Origin: Shimia sp040370365
GTDB lineage: Bacteria; Pseudomonadota; Alphaproteobacteria; Rhodobacterales; Rhodobacteraceae
Direction: 5' to 3'
DNA length: 64,000 nucleotides
Assembly (NCBI RefSeq): GCF_040370365.1
Contig: NZ_BAABWQ010000002.1
Coordinates: 620,001 to 684,000 of the forward strand
The position numbers and the translations under genes were made by a program. Below the pieces are notes generated by a model that was not told the origin of the DNA, ran no database searches, and worked only from the letters and a program-made list of their open reading frames with translations. Shown here in pieces: positions 43,072 to 52,251 of the stretch (positions within the stretch are counted from its first letter, which is position 1; the number at the start of each line of letters is the position of its first letter).

Positions 43072-44043
43072 ATGCAAACCGGACCCCGAAATCTGATTAC
43101 AGACGTCGCAGGTCTGCGCGTCGGAAATGCCCAAGACTCCACGATCAAGACCGGGACAACCGTTTTGGTCGCAGATGCGCCGTTTACCTGTGGCGTTTCC
43201 GTGATGGGGGGCGCACCGGGCACGCGCGAAACCGACCTTCTGGCACCCGACAAGACTGTACAACAAGTGGACGCGCTGACCCTGTCCGGCGGCTCCGCTT
43301 TTGGGTTGGACGCCCCTTCCGGCGTCGCGGATGCACTGCGCACCCAAGGGCGCGGCTTTCCGGTTGGTGATCAGACCGTCCCCATTGTGCCGGGCGCGAT
43401 TCTGTTTGATCTGCTCAATGGCGGCGACAAAAACTGGACCGAAAACCCGTACAAAGCCCTCGGCAAAGCGGCGCTGGAAGCGGCGTCGCCAGACTTCAAT
43501 CTGGGCTCCTTTGGCGCGGGGACTGGTGGCACACTTGCATCGCACAAAGGTGGGCTCGGCTCTGCCTCTATGGTCCTGCCATCTGGCCACACAGTTGGCG
43601 CGTTGGTCGCTGTAAACGCCATTGGGGACGCTTCTCCGGATGGGGCGCATTTCTGGGCCGCCCCATGGGAAATAGAGGAGGAATTTGGCGGAAAAGGACT
43701 GATATCATCCCCCGCCACAGACTTCCCCAAAATCAAAGGCGCAACCCAAAACACCACCATCGCCATCGTGGCCACGGACGCAGATCTCACCCAAGCTCAA
43801 TGTACCCGCATGGCCACCGCAGCTCACGACGGCATGGCGCGCGCGCTGGTGCCATCTCATACCCCGATGGACGGCGATTTGATCTTTGGGGTGAGCATGG
43901 GCACGATGCCTTTAAGCGCCGAGCAGACCAACACCATTTGGTTCGGCCATGCCGCCGCCACATGCCTTGCACGCGCCATCGCGCGAGGTGTTTGGCTGGC
44001 CACTCCAGCGACCGGCGATACACATCCTTGCTTTAGCGCCTAA
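43072..44043 (+). CDS. P1-family (DmpA/NylC-type) N-terminal-nucleophile hydrolase
   Basis: GGAGG at 43061-43065 selects the ATG at 43072, giving 323 residues. Family blocks include ITDVAGLRVGNAQ, LTLSGGSAFGLDA, GAILFDLLNGGD and TQNTTIAIVATDA. The N-T bond in the last block is the likely self-cleavage site that frees the nucleophilic threonine. Members cleave beta-peptides, amino-acid amides or nylon oligomers. The substrate is unknown. Its end overlaps the convergent hydrolase by 4 bases. Confidence 0.83.
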   Translation: MQTGPRNLITDVAGLRVGNAQDSTIKTGTTVLVADAPFTCGVSVMGGAPGTRETDLLAPDKTVQQVDALTLSGGSAFGLDAPSGVADALRTQGRGFPVGDQTVPIVPGAILFDLLNGGDKNWTENPYKALGKAALEAASPDFNLGSFGAGTGGTLASHKGGLGSASMVLPSGHTVGALVAVNAIGDASPDGAHFWAAPWEIEEEFGGKGLISSPATDFPKIKGATQNTTIAIVATDADLTQAQCTRMATAAHDGMARALVPSHTPMDGDLIFGVSMGTMPLSAEQTNTIWFGHAAATCLARAIARGVWLATPATGDTHPCFSA

Positions 44044-44819
44044 GCAAACAACATCCGCGCCATATCACTGTCTGGATCGGCAAAGGCATCAATCACATCA
44101 AAGTGGTGCTTGCCGCCTGCCACAATCATATCACAGCCCCACGCGTCCGCCAGCCACCGCGCTTGATCAAGAAACACAGGACGCTCTTGTGCGCCCACAA
44201 GAACGGTCACTTCAATGCCGTTCCGGGCCGGCAATAGCATTGGGCTTTCCGCATCACATTCCGCGTCATCTAGCTTCAAATCTGCATTCATCGAGGTCTT
44301 CATCAAAGGCCGCAAATCAGACACCGGCGAAATTGGAACAACCCGCGTGATCCGTCCGGCCACACCCTCCGGCAAAACCCCTTCACACATCATCCGTGCT
44401 ACCAAATGGCCCCCAGCAGAGTGCCCAGCCAGCAGGATCGGCCCAGCAACGACCTCCGCCGCCGCGTTTACAGCTGCGGCAATCTGCTGGGTGATCTCGG
44501 AAATGCGCACTTTGGGAGCAAGCTCATATGAAGGCAGCGCCACCGCCCAACCATGCACAACCGCAGCCCGTGCAAACTGGCTCCAATAAGATTTATCAAA
44601 TCGAAGCCAATACCCCCCATGCACAAACACCAACAAGCCCTTTGGCGTGCTTTCAGGCCGGATCAAATCGAACTTGAGGCGATCTCCGTCGCCATATGGC
44701 ACGTCCACCTCTGCGTTGGTTTCCAAACGATACGCAGCGGCCTCTTTGGCCCACCGTGGCGGAAAATCCGCCGCACCCGAAATATAGGCAGCGTTCGCAT
44801 AAGCATCATCCCAGTCCAT
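44040..44819 (-). CDS. Alpha/beta hydrolase, kynurenine formamidase/carboxylesterase-like
   Basis: The ATG at 44819 with GGGGAG gives 259 residues. The oxyanion motif HGGYW near residue 72, nucleophile elbow GHSAGGH and a C-terminal GGKHHFDVI histidine define the fold. HGGYW is shared with kynurenine formamidases, but no other kynurenine gene is near. Cytosolic; no signal peptide. Confidence 0.75.
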   Translation of the reverse strand: MDWDDAYANAAYISGAADFPPRWAKEAAAYRLETNAEVDVPYGDGDRLKFDLIRPESTPKGLLVFVHGGYWLRFDKSYWSQFARAAVVHGWAVALPSYELAPKVRISEITQQIAAAVNAAAEVVAGPILLAGHSAGGHLVARMMCEGVLPEGVAGRITRVVPISPVSDLRPLMKTSMNADLKLDDAECDAESPMLLPARNGIEVTVLVGAQERPVFLDQARWLADAWGCDMIVAGGKHHFDVIDAFADPDSDMARMLFA

Positions 44820-44911
44820 TGTCTTTCTCCCCTGTGCCACGCCACTTTGCTTCAATGTACTTCAAACTTCAAATACCTTTCGGCACCCCGAAAACTACGC
44901 CCTTAACAATT

Positions 44912-44940
44912 CTGTCACCCTACCGTTACGGACCCGTCAT
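44912..44940 (+). promoter_or_regulatory. Pho box upstream of the phytase-esterase-like gene
   Basis: CTGTCAC at 44912, CCGTTAC at 44923 and CCGTCAT at 44934 repeat every 11 bp, the period of PhoB half-sites (CTGTCAT). A TATAAA lies at 44965-44970. Control by phosphate starvation through PhoB is inferred. Confidence 0.65.
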
Positions 44941-44984
44941 CTGCACATGCGACCCACGCGACATTATAAACATGGAGATGCCAA

Positions 44985-47168
44985 ATGTTGCTTCGCAGCC
45001 TTTGCCTGACGTCGGCTCTTGCCTTGACCGCTGGTCACGCCGTCGCAGATATGAATTTCAACCGCATCGCTTCGTTCCCTGTTGTTAAAAACATGGCCGA
45101 TGGCGAAGACACCAAACGCGAAACCTCCCCTGAAATCATCGCCGCCACAGCTGACGGCATGACCTTGGTTTACACTGACAGCCCCTTGGGCGCACTTGGA
45201 CGGATCGACATCACGGATCCCACCAACCCTAAGCCATTGGGCAACATCGCGCTGGACGGCGAACCCACGTCGGTTGGCGTTGTGGGTGATCTCGCCCTCG
45301 TTGGCGTGAACACCTCTGAGAGCTACACAGCGCCGTCCGGCGTGCTACAGGCGATCAACATTGCCGACGGCACTGTGGTGACATCCTGTGACCTGGGTGG
45401 TCAGCCCGACAGCGTTGCGATCGCACCGGACCACAGCTTTGTGTCCGTCGCCATTGAAAACGAGCGCGACGAAGACCTCGGCGACGGCCGCACCGGCCAA
45501 ATGCCCGCCGGTATGCTCGCAATGGTCGACCTCAAAGACGGTGCTCTGGACTGTGAAACTCTGAGTTTTGTCGACATGACCGGCTTGGCTGAGGTCTCCC
45601 CGGAAGATCCAGAGCCCGAATACGTGTCGATCAACAACCTTGGTGAAACCGTTGTCACTCTTCAGGAAAACAACCACATGGTTGTTGTTTCCAAAGACGG
45701 GGTGATACTCAACCACTTCTCCGCAGGCACAGTTGATTTAGAGGGCATCGACGCCACGGACGAGCGCGGCGCGTTGATCTTCACCGAGTCTCAGAAAGGC
45801 CGGTTGCGCGAACCTGATGCCGTGACTTGGATTGATGACACCCACTTTGCGACAGCCAACGAAGGGGACATGGATGGCGGCTCACGCGGCTGGACCATCT
45901 TCAGCAAAGACGGCACCGTTGTGTATGAAAACGGCACCGACTTTGAAAAGGCCATCATCCAGATCGGTCACTACCCTGACAAACGCTCTGACAGCAAAGG
46001 CGTTGAGCCTGAGAGTGTGACTTTCGCAACATTCGACGGCACACCTTATGTGTTTGTGGGGGCTGAGCGCGCTTCTGTTGTCGGTGTCTACGACGTGACC
46101 AACCCAGCAGCTCCGGTTTTGAAACAGCTGCTGCCATCCGGTGTTGGACCAGAAGGCTACGTGGCCATTCCAGAGCGCAACCTGCTGATCTCCGCCAACG
46201 AGAAAGACCTCATTGAAGACAACGGCGCACGGGCTCACGTGATGTTGTTTGAATATCAGGACGCTCCGGCAACCTACCCGCACTTGACATCCGAAGGTGC
46301 TGACGAACTGATCGGCTGGGGCGCAATCTCTGGCATGGTGGCAGACAAGGACGGCATCGTTTGGGCTGTGAATGACAGCTTCTACGGCTTCCAGCCATCG
46401 ATCTTTAAGATCGACACCAACCAAACACCGGCCAAAATCGTGGACGTCATTCGCGTGACGCGCAACGGCACACCAGCACAGAAACTGGACCTCGAAGGCA
46501 TCACGCTGGACGGCAAAGGTGGCTTCTACGTGGCGTCTGAGGGCCGCACCGAGCGCTTGATCCCACACGCAATCTACCACGTTGCCGCAGACGGTTCGAT
46601 CCAGAACCTGAAAGGCGAATTTGGCATCCCCGCAGAGCTGGCAGCCGCTGAAAAACGCTTCGGCTTTGAAGGCGTCACCAAAATTGGCGACACCCTGTGG
46701 ATGGCAGTTCAGCGCGAGTGGAAAGACGACCCAAAGAACCACGTGAAACTGGTGTCCTACGACCTCAACACCAAAGAATGGGGTGCCGTGCACTATCCAA
46801 AAGCTGAGCCAGCAACGGGCTGGGTGGGGCTGTCGGAAATCGTGTACCACGCCGATTGGGTTTACATCGTGGAGCGTGACAACCAACACGACCACCGGGC
46901 TGTAACCAAGAAGATCTACCGCGTTCCTGCCTCCGAAATGGTGCCTGCAGCACTGGGTGGCCCACTTCCAGTGGTCAATAAAACTCTGGTGCGTGACCTG
47001 CTGCCTGACCTGACATCTACCGGCGGCTACGTGCTGGATAAGGTTGAAGGCCTTGCCATCATGGAAGATGGCACCGCCTTCTTCTCCACCGACAACGACG
47101 GTGTGGATGACCACTCGGGCGAAACCATTTTCGTGAACATTGGCAACATCGAACCTGCTGCCAACTGA
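44985..47168 (+). CDS. Large secreted beta-propeller protein with esterase-like phytase domain
   Basis: The 727-residue protein opens with a Sec signal (LLRSLCLTSALALTAGHAVA). Residues about 25-430 form repeated beta-propeller blades of a choice-of-anchor type (GRIDITDPTNPKPLGNIALDG, GVLQAINIADGTVV). Residues about 440-720 match the esterase-like phytase domain (WGAISGMVADKDGIVWAVND, LDLEGITLDGKGGFYVASEGR, each cited up to 21 residues or fewer in part). It should act in the periplasm or outside on organic phosphate. The Pho box upstream supports this. Exact substrate unknown. Confidence 0.75.
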   Translation: MLLRSLCLTSALALTAGHAVADMNFNRIASFPVVKNMADGEDTKRETSPEIIAATADGMTLVYTDSPLGALGRIDITDPTNPKPLGNIALDGEPTSVGVVGDLALVGVNTSESYTAPSGVLQAINIADGTVVTSCDLGGQPDSVAIAPDHSFVSVAIENERDEDLGDGRTGQMPAGMLAMVDLKDGALDCETLSFVDMTGLAEVSPEDPEPEYVSINNLGETVVTLQENNHMVVVSKDGVILNHFSAGTVDLEGIDATDERGALIFTESQKGRLREPDAVTWIDDTHFATANEGDMDGGSRGWTIFSKDGTVVYENGTDFEKAIIQIGHYPDKRSDSKGVEPESVTFATFDGTPYVFVGAERASVVGVYDVTNPAAPVLKQLLPSGVGPEGYVAIPERNLLISANEKDLIEDNGARAHVMLFEYQDAPATYPHLTSEGADELIGWGAISGMVADKDGIVWAVNDSFYGFQPSIFKIDTNQTPAKIVDVIRVTRNGTPAQKLDLEGITLDGKGGFYVASEGRTERLIPHAIYHVAADGSIQNLKGEFGIPAELAAAEKRFGFEGVTKIGDTLWMAVQREWKDDPKNHVKLVSYDLNTKEWGAVHYPKAEPATGWVGLSEIVYHADWVYIVERDNQHDHRAVTKKIYRVPASEMVPAALGGPLPVVNKTLVRDLLPDLTSTGGYVLDKVEGLAIMEDGTAFFSTDNDGVDDHSGETIFVNIGNIEPAAN

Positions 47169-47194
47169 TCTGTCGCTGCCCGTCAGACAGACCG

Positions 47195-47222
47195 GGCCTC
47201 ATTGTCGCAAGACAGTGAGGCC
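47195..47222. terminator. Bidirectional terminator between the phytase-like and MFS genes
   Basis: GGCCTCATTGTC and GACAGTGAGGCC match at 11 of 12 positions around a GCAA loop. The stem overlaps the last base of the MFS stop codon. Confidence 0.65.
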
Positions 47223-48424
47223 TATGCTTTTAAACGGGCCAAAAACAGATACGTGGTCACGCAAATAGCCGACAGGCTTCCGGTCCAGATCAGGGCGGTC
47301 TGAAATCCCAACCAATCCGCCAACACGCCAATGGCGCCCGCCCCAAGTGCCGCCCCACCGGCAGCCACAACAGCCCAAAGGCTCATCACCCGTCCGCGCA
47401 TGTCATCCTCCAGATCAAGCTGAACGGCGGTCTGGATCGAAATCGCCGTTAACGTTGTGACAAAGGACATGCATGCCGCCACGGTCAATGCCATGCCCCA
47501 TGTTCCCGCCATCCCAAGCAGCACCACCAAAAACAGGCCCATCACAATCGACAACCGCGACAAAAATGGCAAACGTCCAGGTGCCTGTGGTGGCAACGCC
47601 GCTTGGGAAAACCCGCCCAGAACCGCCCCGGCGCCACTGACGCTGGTCAAAAGTCCCAGCCCATCAGCCCCGCGCCCAAAGACACCATCCGCAAGCGGTG
47701 GCAGGACTTCCAACGCGCCGCGCGCCACCAAACCCAAAGCGCCGCCCAAAAACATCGCCTCTCGCACAGGGGCGGCTTGCCAGACATAGCGCAGCCCCGT
47801 CAGCAGCGCCTTAAAAAACGGCTCGGGCGCATGGCCTGTGTCTCGTCTGGGCCGCACTGTCACACGAGTCAAAACAAACAGGTACGGCACAAACAACAGC
47901 CACTGCACCATCAACGTATGGCCCACGCCAATCGTGGCAATCAGCACCCCGCCAACAGCGGGCCCCACCATACGCGCAACGTTGAAGTTGATCGCCACAA
48001 TGGTCACAACCGAGCTGACATATTCACGCCGCACCAATCGCGGCGTCAGCGCCATACGCACCGGATGGTTCGCCGCCATCACCACACCAATCAGCAACGA
48101 TAGAATTGCCAGCATCAATGGTGTTTCTTTCCCCAATGACACCAACGCCCAGAGCAACAGACATAGTAGAAAATTGCTCCCCTGAACCACCAGAATCGCG
48201 CGTTTCACACTTACCCGATCGACCAAGACGCCAAACAGCGGCGACAGCACAATGGCTGGTGCAAACAGCAACATCGCCACCAAACCCACAAAGCTTGGCG
48301 CCCCTGTCATCTCCCACGCCAACCATCCCATGGCCACGCGCTGCATCCACAATCCCAACAGCCCAAAGGCCGCACCAAACACATAGGCTCGGAAATTGCC
48401 CGACTTCAAAGCCCCAAGGTTCAC
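47222..48424 (-). CDS. MFS transporter (EntS-like multidrug/siderophore exporter type)
   Basis: A GTG at 48424 with TTGGAG upstream gives 400 residues with about 11-12 hydrophobic spans. The A-motif-like GVLVDRVSVKRAIL after span 2 and DDMRGRVMSLWAV near the end are typical of the EntS/enterobactin-exporter subgroup. Substrate unknown. The open frame continues upstream to 48490, but the extra residues are not membrane-like. Confidence 0.78.
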   Translation of the reverse strand: MNLGALKSGNFRAYVFGAAFGLLGLWMQRVAMGWLAWEMTGAPSFVGLVAMLLFAPAIVLSPLFGVLVDRVSVKRAILVVQGSNFLLCLLLWALVSLGKETPLMLAILSLLIGVVMAANHPVRMALTPRLVRREYVSSVVTIVAINFNVARMVGPAVGGVLIATIGVGHTLMVQWLLFVPYLFVLTRVTVRPRRDTGHAPEPFFKALLTGLRYVWQAAPVREAMFLGGALGLVARGALEVLPPLADGVFGRGADGLGLLTSVSGAGAVLGGFSQAALPPQAPGRLPFLSRLSIVMGLFLVVLLGMAGTWGMALTVAACMSFVTTLTAISIQTAVQLDLEDDMRGRVMSLWAVVAAGGAALGAGAIGVLADWLGFQTALIWTGSLSAICVTTYLFLARLKA

Positions 48425-48490
48425 GTGCCACTCCAATTTTTTGAAAACACGCGCCACCTTGACTTGAACAAATGGAGAACACAACCCCAA

Positions 48491-48520
48491 AGAGAAACGC
48501 GCGCCCCAACGGGACGCGCG
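48491..48520 (-). terminator. Rho-independent terminator of hsp20
   Basis: On the minus strand CGCGCGTCCC and GGGGCGCGCG pair around a 3-nt loop and are followed by TTTCTCT. Confidence 0.7.
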
Positions 48521-48559
48521 CCTGACAACAAGGGAAGGATTATGTCAGTTCAGGGAGGG

Positions 48560-49033
48560 TTAGTTGACCGCCTTAGCGTCAACAACGTCTTGCTCAACGG
48601 CTTTGGCGCCGCCGGTGGAAATCTCGATCCGACGTGGTTTGAGCGCCTCCGGGATTTCGCGCTGCAACGCGATGTGCAGCATGCCGTCTTCATGGCTTGC
48701 ACCTGTCACACGCACATGGTCCGCGAGATGGAAGCGACGTTCAAAGGCACGAGTGGCGATACCACGGTGCAAATACGTCTTGCCAGTCGGCTCATCGCCT
48801 TTCTTCGCAGTCACGATCAAAGAGTTTTCTTTGACCTCAAGGCTCAAGTCAGCAGCTGAAAACCCAGCCACAGCCAGCGAGATGCGATACGCATCATCGG
48901 CAGTCTTCTCGATGTTATAAGGGGGGTAGCTCGGCTGAGCCACGTCGTTGGACAGAACGCGGTCCATCATGTTTGCCAGTTGGTCAAAACCAACGGTCGA
49001 CCGGTACAGGGGTGCCAGATCAAAAGTGCGCAT
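48560..49033 (-). CDS. Small heat-shock protein, Hsp20/IbpA family
   Basis: The 157-residue protein has the alpha-crystallin domain from about 35 to 130 (YRISLAVAGFSAADLSLEVKE in part, TYLHRGIATRAFERRFHLAD in part) and the IbpA-like start MRTFDLAPLYRSTVGFDQL. It holds unfolding proteins for refolding by DnaK. GGAGG precedes the ATG. A sigma-32-like promoter is seen upstream. Confidence 0.92.
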   Translation of the reverse strand: MRTFDLAPLYRSTVGFDQLANMMDRVLSNDVAQPSYPPYNIEKTADDAYRISLAVAGFSAADLSLEVKENSLIVTAKKGDEPTGKTYLHRGIATRAFERRFHLADHVRVTGASHEDGMLHIALQREIPEALKPRRIEISTGGAKAVEQDVVDAKAVN

Positions 49034-49130
49034 GGGTTATCCTCCATTGAGCGACAACAATATGTTAGATGCCTTCCATTCGGACAGGCTGTGGTATGTG
49101 AGACCCGATCATCGGCGCCTCATGTTACTC

Positions 49131-49158
49131 AATCTGGGAAGGTATTTTGGGGTTTCAA
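49131..49158 (-). promoter_or_regulatory. Candidate sigma-32 promoter of hsp20
   Basis: On the minus strand GTTGAAA (core at 49153-49158) and CCCAGATT (49131-49138) have a 14-bp spacer, close to the RpoH pattern CTTGAAA-N14-CCCCAT. It lies about 100 bp before the start and overlaps the 3' end of the protease gene. Confidence 0.4.
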
Positions 49159-49982
49159 CCCCCGTCGGCCCGGATAAATTTTGCACCGGTGCCAGACCTG
49201 TTACCAATCTGAATCCGCTTTGCCCCTCCAGTGGAGCGCACCGACGGGGCGTCCTCCACTCGCAACCGGCGTTTTAGCTCTGCCACAGCGTCAGTCAACG
49301 CCATACCATAGGACCGCTTTATGCCCTCTGCCGTTTCACCAGTGGCAGAAATCACCGACAATATGCGCATACGGTTTCCATGGCGCACAAACACCGGCGC
49401 GCCCGATGACCCGTAGGTCACATCGCAATCCAGCGTCAAAAGACCCCAGCCTTGGCTCAAAACAGAGCAATCTCGCTGCCATGACAGGTGCTCGCTGCGA
49501 CCACGCCCATAGCTGAGCACCGACACTTCGTCGCCATCTTGAGGGTCCGTATGGATGACAAATGGATCAGCAACATCGCTTAATATCGGCGCGGACAAAC
49601 GCAGCAGGGCCACATCGTGACGCATCATTTGAGGTCGAATTTTGGGGCTCGCATCGTCCAGATATCCGGCATCGACAACCACACGGTCCACACCCCGTTC
49701 TGCCAATGCGACGCCCTCCACATATCCTGCACGAAAGGTGATTTTGTCCGCGGCAACGCGCTTCCCTTCACCGTCAAAAAGACAATGCGCGGCCGTCAAA
49801 ACCTGATCCGGTGCAATCAAAGCCGCGGAACAATACCCTGTGGTCGCCAAATCAAGTCGTCCCAAGGCTTCCCACCCAAGCAAATCTGCCCGCGTGCGTA
49901 AGGGTTGAAGACGTTGCTCTGAAACTGCGGGCAACGCCGAAATCAACGCAACCAACACACTAAGAATAATTGGAAAACGCAT
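49155..49982 (-). CDS. Secreted trypsin-like serine protease, paralog 2
   Basis: The ATG at 49982 gives 275 residues with a signal peptide (FPIILSVLVALISALPAVS). The S1 triad is complete: TAAHC, RHDVALLRL and GSSGAPVF. It is a paralog of the next gene and shares the C-terminal tag GTGAKFIRADGG. The tag follows a linker of about 25 residues after the fold ends. Location is periplasmic or extracellular. The two genes are separated by only 37 bases. Confidence 0.85.
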   Translation of the reverse strand: MRFPIILSVLVALISALPAVSEQRLQPLRTRADLLGWEALGRLDLATTGYCSAALIAPDQVLTAAHCLFDGEGKRVAADKITFRAGYVEGVALAERGVDRVVVDAGYLDDASPKIRPQMMRHDVALLRLSAPILSDVADPFVIHTDPQDGDEVSVLSYGRGRSEHLSWQRDCSVLSQGWGLLTLDCDVTYGSSGAPVFVRHGNRMRILSVISATGETAEGIKRSYGMALTDAVAELKRRLRVEDAPSVRSTGGAKRIQIGNRSGTGAKFIRADGG

Positions 49983-50019
49983 AAGACACTCTCTCAACGC
50001 CTAAGGTAGACATGCCGAA

Positions 50020-50814
50020 TTAGGGGCGAATGAATTTCGCACCGGTGCTATTGCGGTCTTGAAGCGGGCTCAACTTGCGCACTTTTGGCGATGTGTCATT
50101 TTGCGCCGCATAAAGCTCTGCCAAGCTATGATCCAACGCTGCGCCCAGCGCGACTTTGTCGCCGCGCACTTCAGCCTTGGCCGCAACCACAGAGGCAATC
50201 CGCACTGCGCCATCTTCAAAGACAAATACCGGCGCCCCGCTGCTGCCAAAATCAATGTTGCAGGACAGCACGTATATCCCGCGCTGACGGCCCATCACTT
50301 GGCACATTTCTTGAAATGACGGTGCCTCTTCGCGACCTACAGCGTAGGACACCACGCCGATATGGGCCCCCTTGCGCAGACCTGATGCGGTCTCAAATGG
50401 CAAAATCGTTGTGTTGCGAATGGGGTGGTGCAGTTCCAGCAACGCCAAATCGTTCTGAATGTTGCTGATCTCAGACTTCAATGCGGGCACATACTTTGGA
50501 TGTGCAATGGCGCGACGCACAGAGCGATATGCCTCTGCCCGCCCGTTGCGCCATCCTGCGCGAAACTCAATCTGCGCCACGTCATGGCGCTTGCCCGTTT
50601 CTTTTTCATACAAACAATGCGCCGCCGTCAGCACCAAATCGGGAGCGATCAAAGCACCTGTGCAAAAACCGCGACCGTCTAATTCCAAACGGCCTACCGC
50701 GCCCCAATCCCGACTGTCTTCTCCGGTATCAAGCCTTTGCAGAGCGGAATCTTGCGCCACCACAAAGGTCGCGCAAAACGCAGCCAACACAAATGTTAAA
50801 AGCCGAACCACCAT
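50020..50814 (-). CDS. Secreted trypsin-like serine protease, paralog 1
   Basis: The ATG at 50814 with GGTGGAG gives 264 residues and a signal peptide (LLTFVLAAFCATFVVA). The triad is in LTAAHCLYE, NDLALLELHHP and GSSGAPVFV. The protein ends STGAKFIRP, matching its downstream paralog. The arrangement suggests tandem duplication followed by divergence. The target is unknown. Confidence 0.85.
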   Translation of the reverse strand: MVVRLLTFVLAAFCATFVVAQDSALQRLDTGEDSRDWGAVGRLELDGRGFCTGALIAPDLVLTAAHCLYEKETGKRHDVAQIEFRAGWRNGRAEAYRSVRRAIAHPKYVPALKSEISNIQNDLALLELHHPIRNTTILPFETASGLRKGAHIGVVSYAVGREEAPSFQEMCQVMGRQRGIYVLSCNIDFGSSGAPVFVFEDGAVRIASVVAAKAEVRGDKVALGAALDHSLAELYAAQNDTSPKVRKLSPLQDRNSTGAKFIRP

Positions 50815-50924
50815 CAGGTCTCCACCAGAATGCCAAGTCATTGGTACATGACCTATCTCTCGCCTAAGGCGGAAATAGGGCGCGACGATGTCACAGCCTT
50901 CTTCTGGGTTGCAAGCGCGCCAGC

Positions 50925-52247
50925 TTAGCGCAGAATTGGGATCTCCGGAACTTTCTTACCCGGTTCCGTCAACGCCCGTGGCTGTGGACCACCCGTGGCC
51001 CAATCCAGCAATTCAACCGTATGTACAATCGGCACGTCTGTCGCGCTGCCTATCTGCATCATGCACCCAATGTTGCCGGCCGCAATAATATCAGGGTTTT
51101 TCGCTTCCAAAGTCCTGACTTTGCGTGCCTTCAGCTGCCCTGAAATCTCCGGCTGCATCAGATTGTATGTGCCCGCTGACCCACAACACAAATGACTGTC
51201 TGCGGGTTCAACCACAGTGAAACCGGCCTTTTTGAGCAGCTCTTTGGGGAAGGTCTTGATCTGTTGTCCATGCTGCAATGAACACGCCGCGTGATACGCC
51301 ACAACCGTGTGTTTCGCGTCGCCTTCTGGCAGGTCCAGCTTCATCAACACCTCAGACACATCCATCGCGAGTCCACTGACGCGAGAGGCATCTTCGGCAA
51401 GCGGGTCATTGCGGAACATATGCCCGTAGTCTTTCACCGTTGTGCCACAGCCCGAGGTGTTGATCACAATCCCGTCCAACCCGGCGCCATCCATCTCCGC
51501 ACACCACGCCGCAATGTTCTTGGCTGCCGTCGCATGGCTTTCCTTGGCTTTGCCCATGTGGTGGGTCAGTGCACCGCAACAGCCCGCACCCTCTGCCACA
51601 ACCACTTCACAGCCCAACCGCGTGAGCAAACGAATGGTAGCATCGTTGATATCAGTGTTGAGCGCTTTCTGCGCGCAGCCCGTCATCAACGCCACGCGCA
51701 TTTTCTTCGTCACAACCGGAGCAAAGCTCTGAGGATCATCATTGCGACTCACTGGCGGGATTGACCGGGGCGCCATATCCAGCATCGCTTTCAGGCGCGC
51801 ATCTGGCATCAAAAATCGAAACGGTCGGCCGATTTTGGCGCCAATCAACGCCCACCGAAAGCGCATCGGGTAGGGCAGAATCTGCGCCAGAATCCAACGC
51901 AGGGCACGATCCGTGAAAGGCCTCTTGTAGGTGTTTTCAATGTACTCACGCGCATGATCTACCAGATGCATATAATGCACCCCACTGGGACAGGTGGTCA
52001 TACAAGCCAAACAGCTCAAACAACGGTCTATATGCATGACCGTCTTGGCGTCCGGCACACGCTCGTTCTCTAGCATATCTTTGATCTGGTAGATTCGCCC
52101 CCGCGGGCTGTCCAACTCGTCGCCAAGCACTTGATATGTCGGGCAAGTCGCCGTGCAGAACCCACAGTGCACACAGGCACGCAAAATGTCATTAGCGCGC
52201 TGAATACCCGGATCTTTAAGCTGGTCATCGGTGAATGTCGTTTGCAT
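50925..52247 (-). CDS. glcF: Glycolate oxidase iron-sulfur subunit
   Basis: The 440-residue protein has two N-terminal 4Fe-4S motifs (CVHCGFCTATCPTY and CLSCLACMTTCPSG) and two CCG domains (GCCGALTHHMGK and LCCGSAGTYN). It is the third gene of glcDEF. It relays electrons from the flavin subunits to the membrane quinones. It starts 4 bases after the glcE stop. Confidence 0.93.
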   Translation of the reverse strand: MQTTFTDDQLKDPGIQRANDILRACVHCGFCTATCPTYQVLGDELDSPRGRIYQIKDMLENERVPDAKTVMHIDRCLSCLACMTTCPSGVHYMHLVDHAREYIENTYKRPFTDRALRWILAQILPYPMRFRWALIGAKIGRPFRFLMPDARLKAMLDMAPRSIPPVSRNDDPQSFAPVVTKKMRVALMTGCAQKALNTDINDATIRLLTRLGCEVVVAEGAGCCGALTHHMGKAKESHATAAKNIAAWCAEMDGAGLDGIVINTSGCGTTVKDYGHMFRNDPLAEDASRVSGLAMDVSEVLMKLDLPEGDAKHTVVAYHAACSLQHGQQIKTFPKELLKKAGFTVVEPADSHLCCGSAGTYNLMQPEISGQLKARKVRTLEAKNPDIIAAGNIGCMMQIGSATDVPIVHTVELLDWATGGPQPRALTEPGKKVPEIPILR

Positions 52248-52251
52248 CTGC

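Noticed and set aside
45882..47114. 410-codon frame antisense to the phytase-like gene
   Set aside because: Shadow of a real coding region; composition unlike a protein and no recognisable motif.
49149..49162. GGGGTT/AACCCC palindrome as terminator of the protease gene
   Set aside because: The loop is only about two to four bases and no T-run follows; it overlaps the coding end and the hsp20 promoter candidate.
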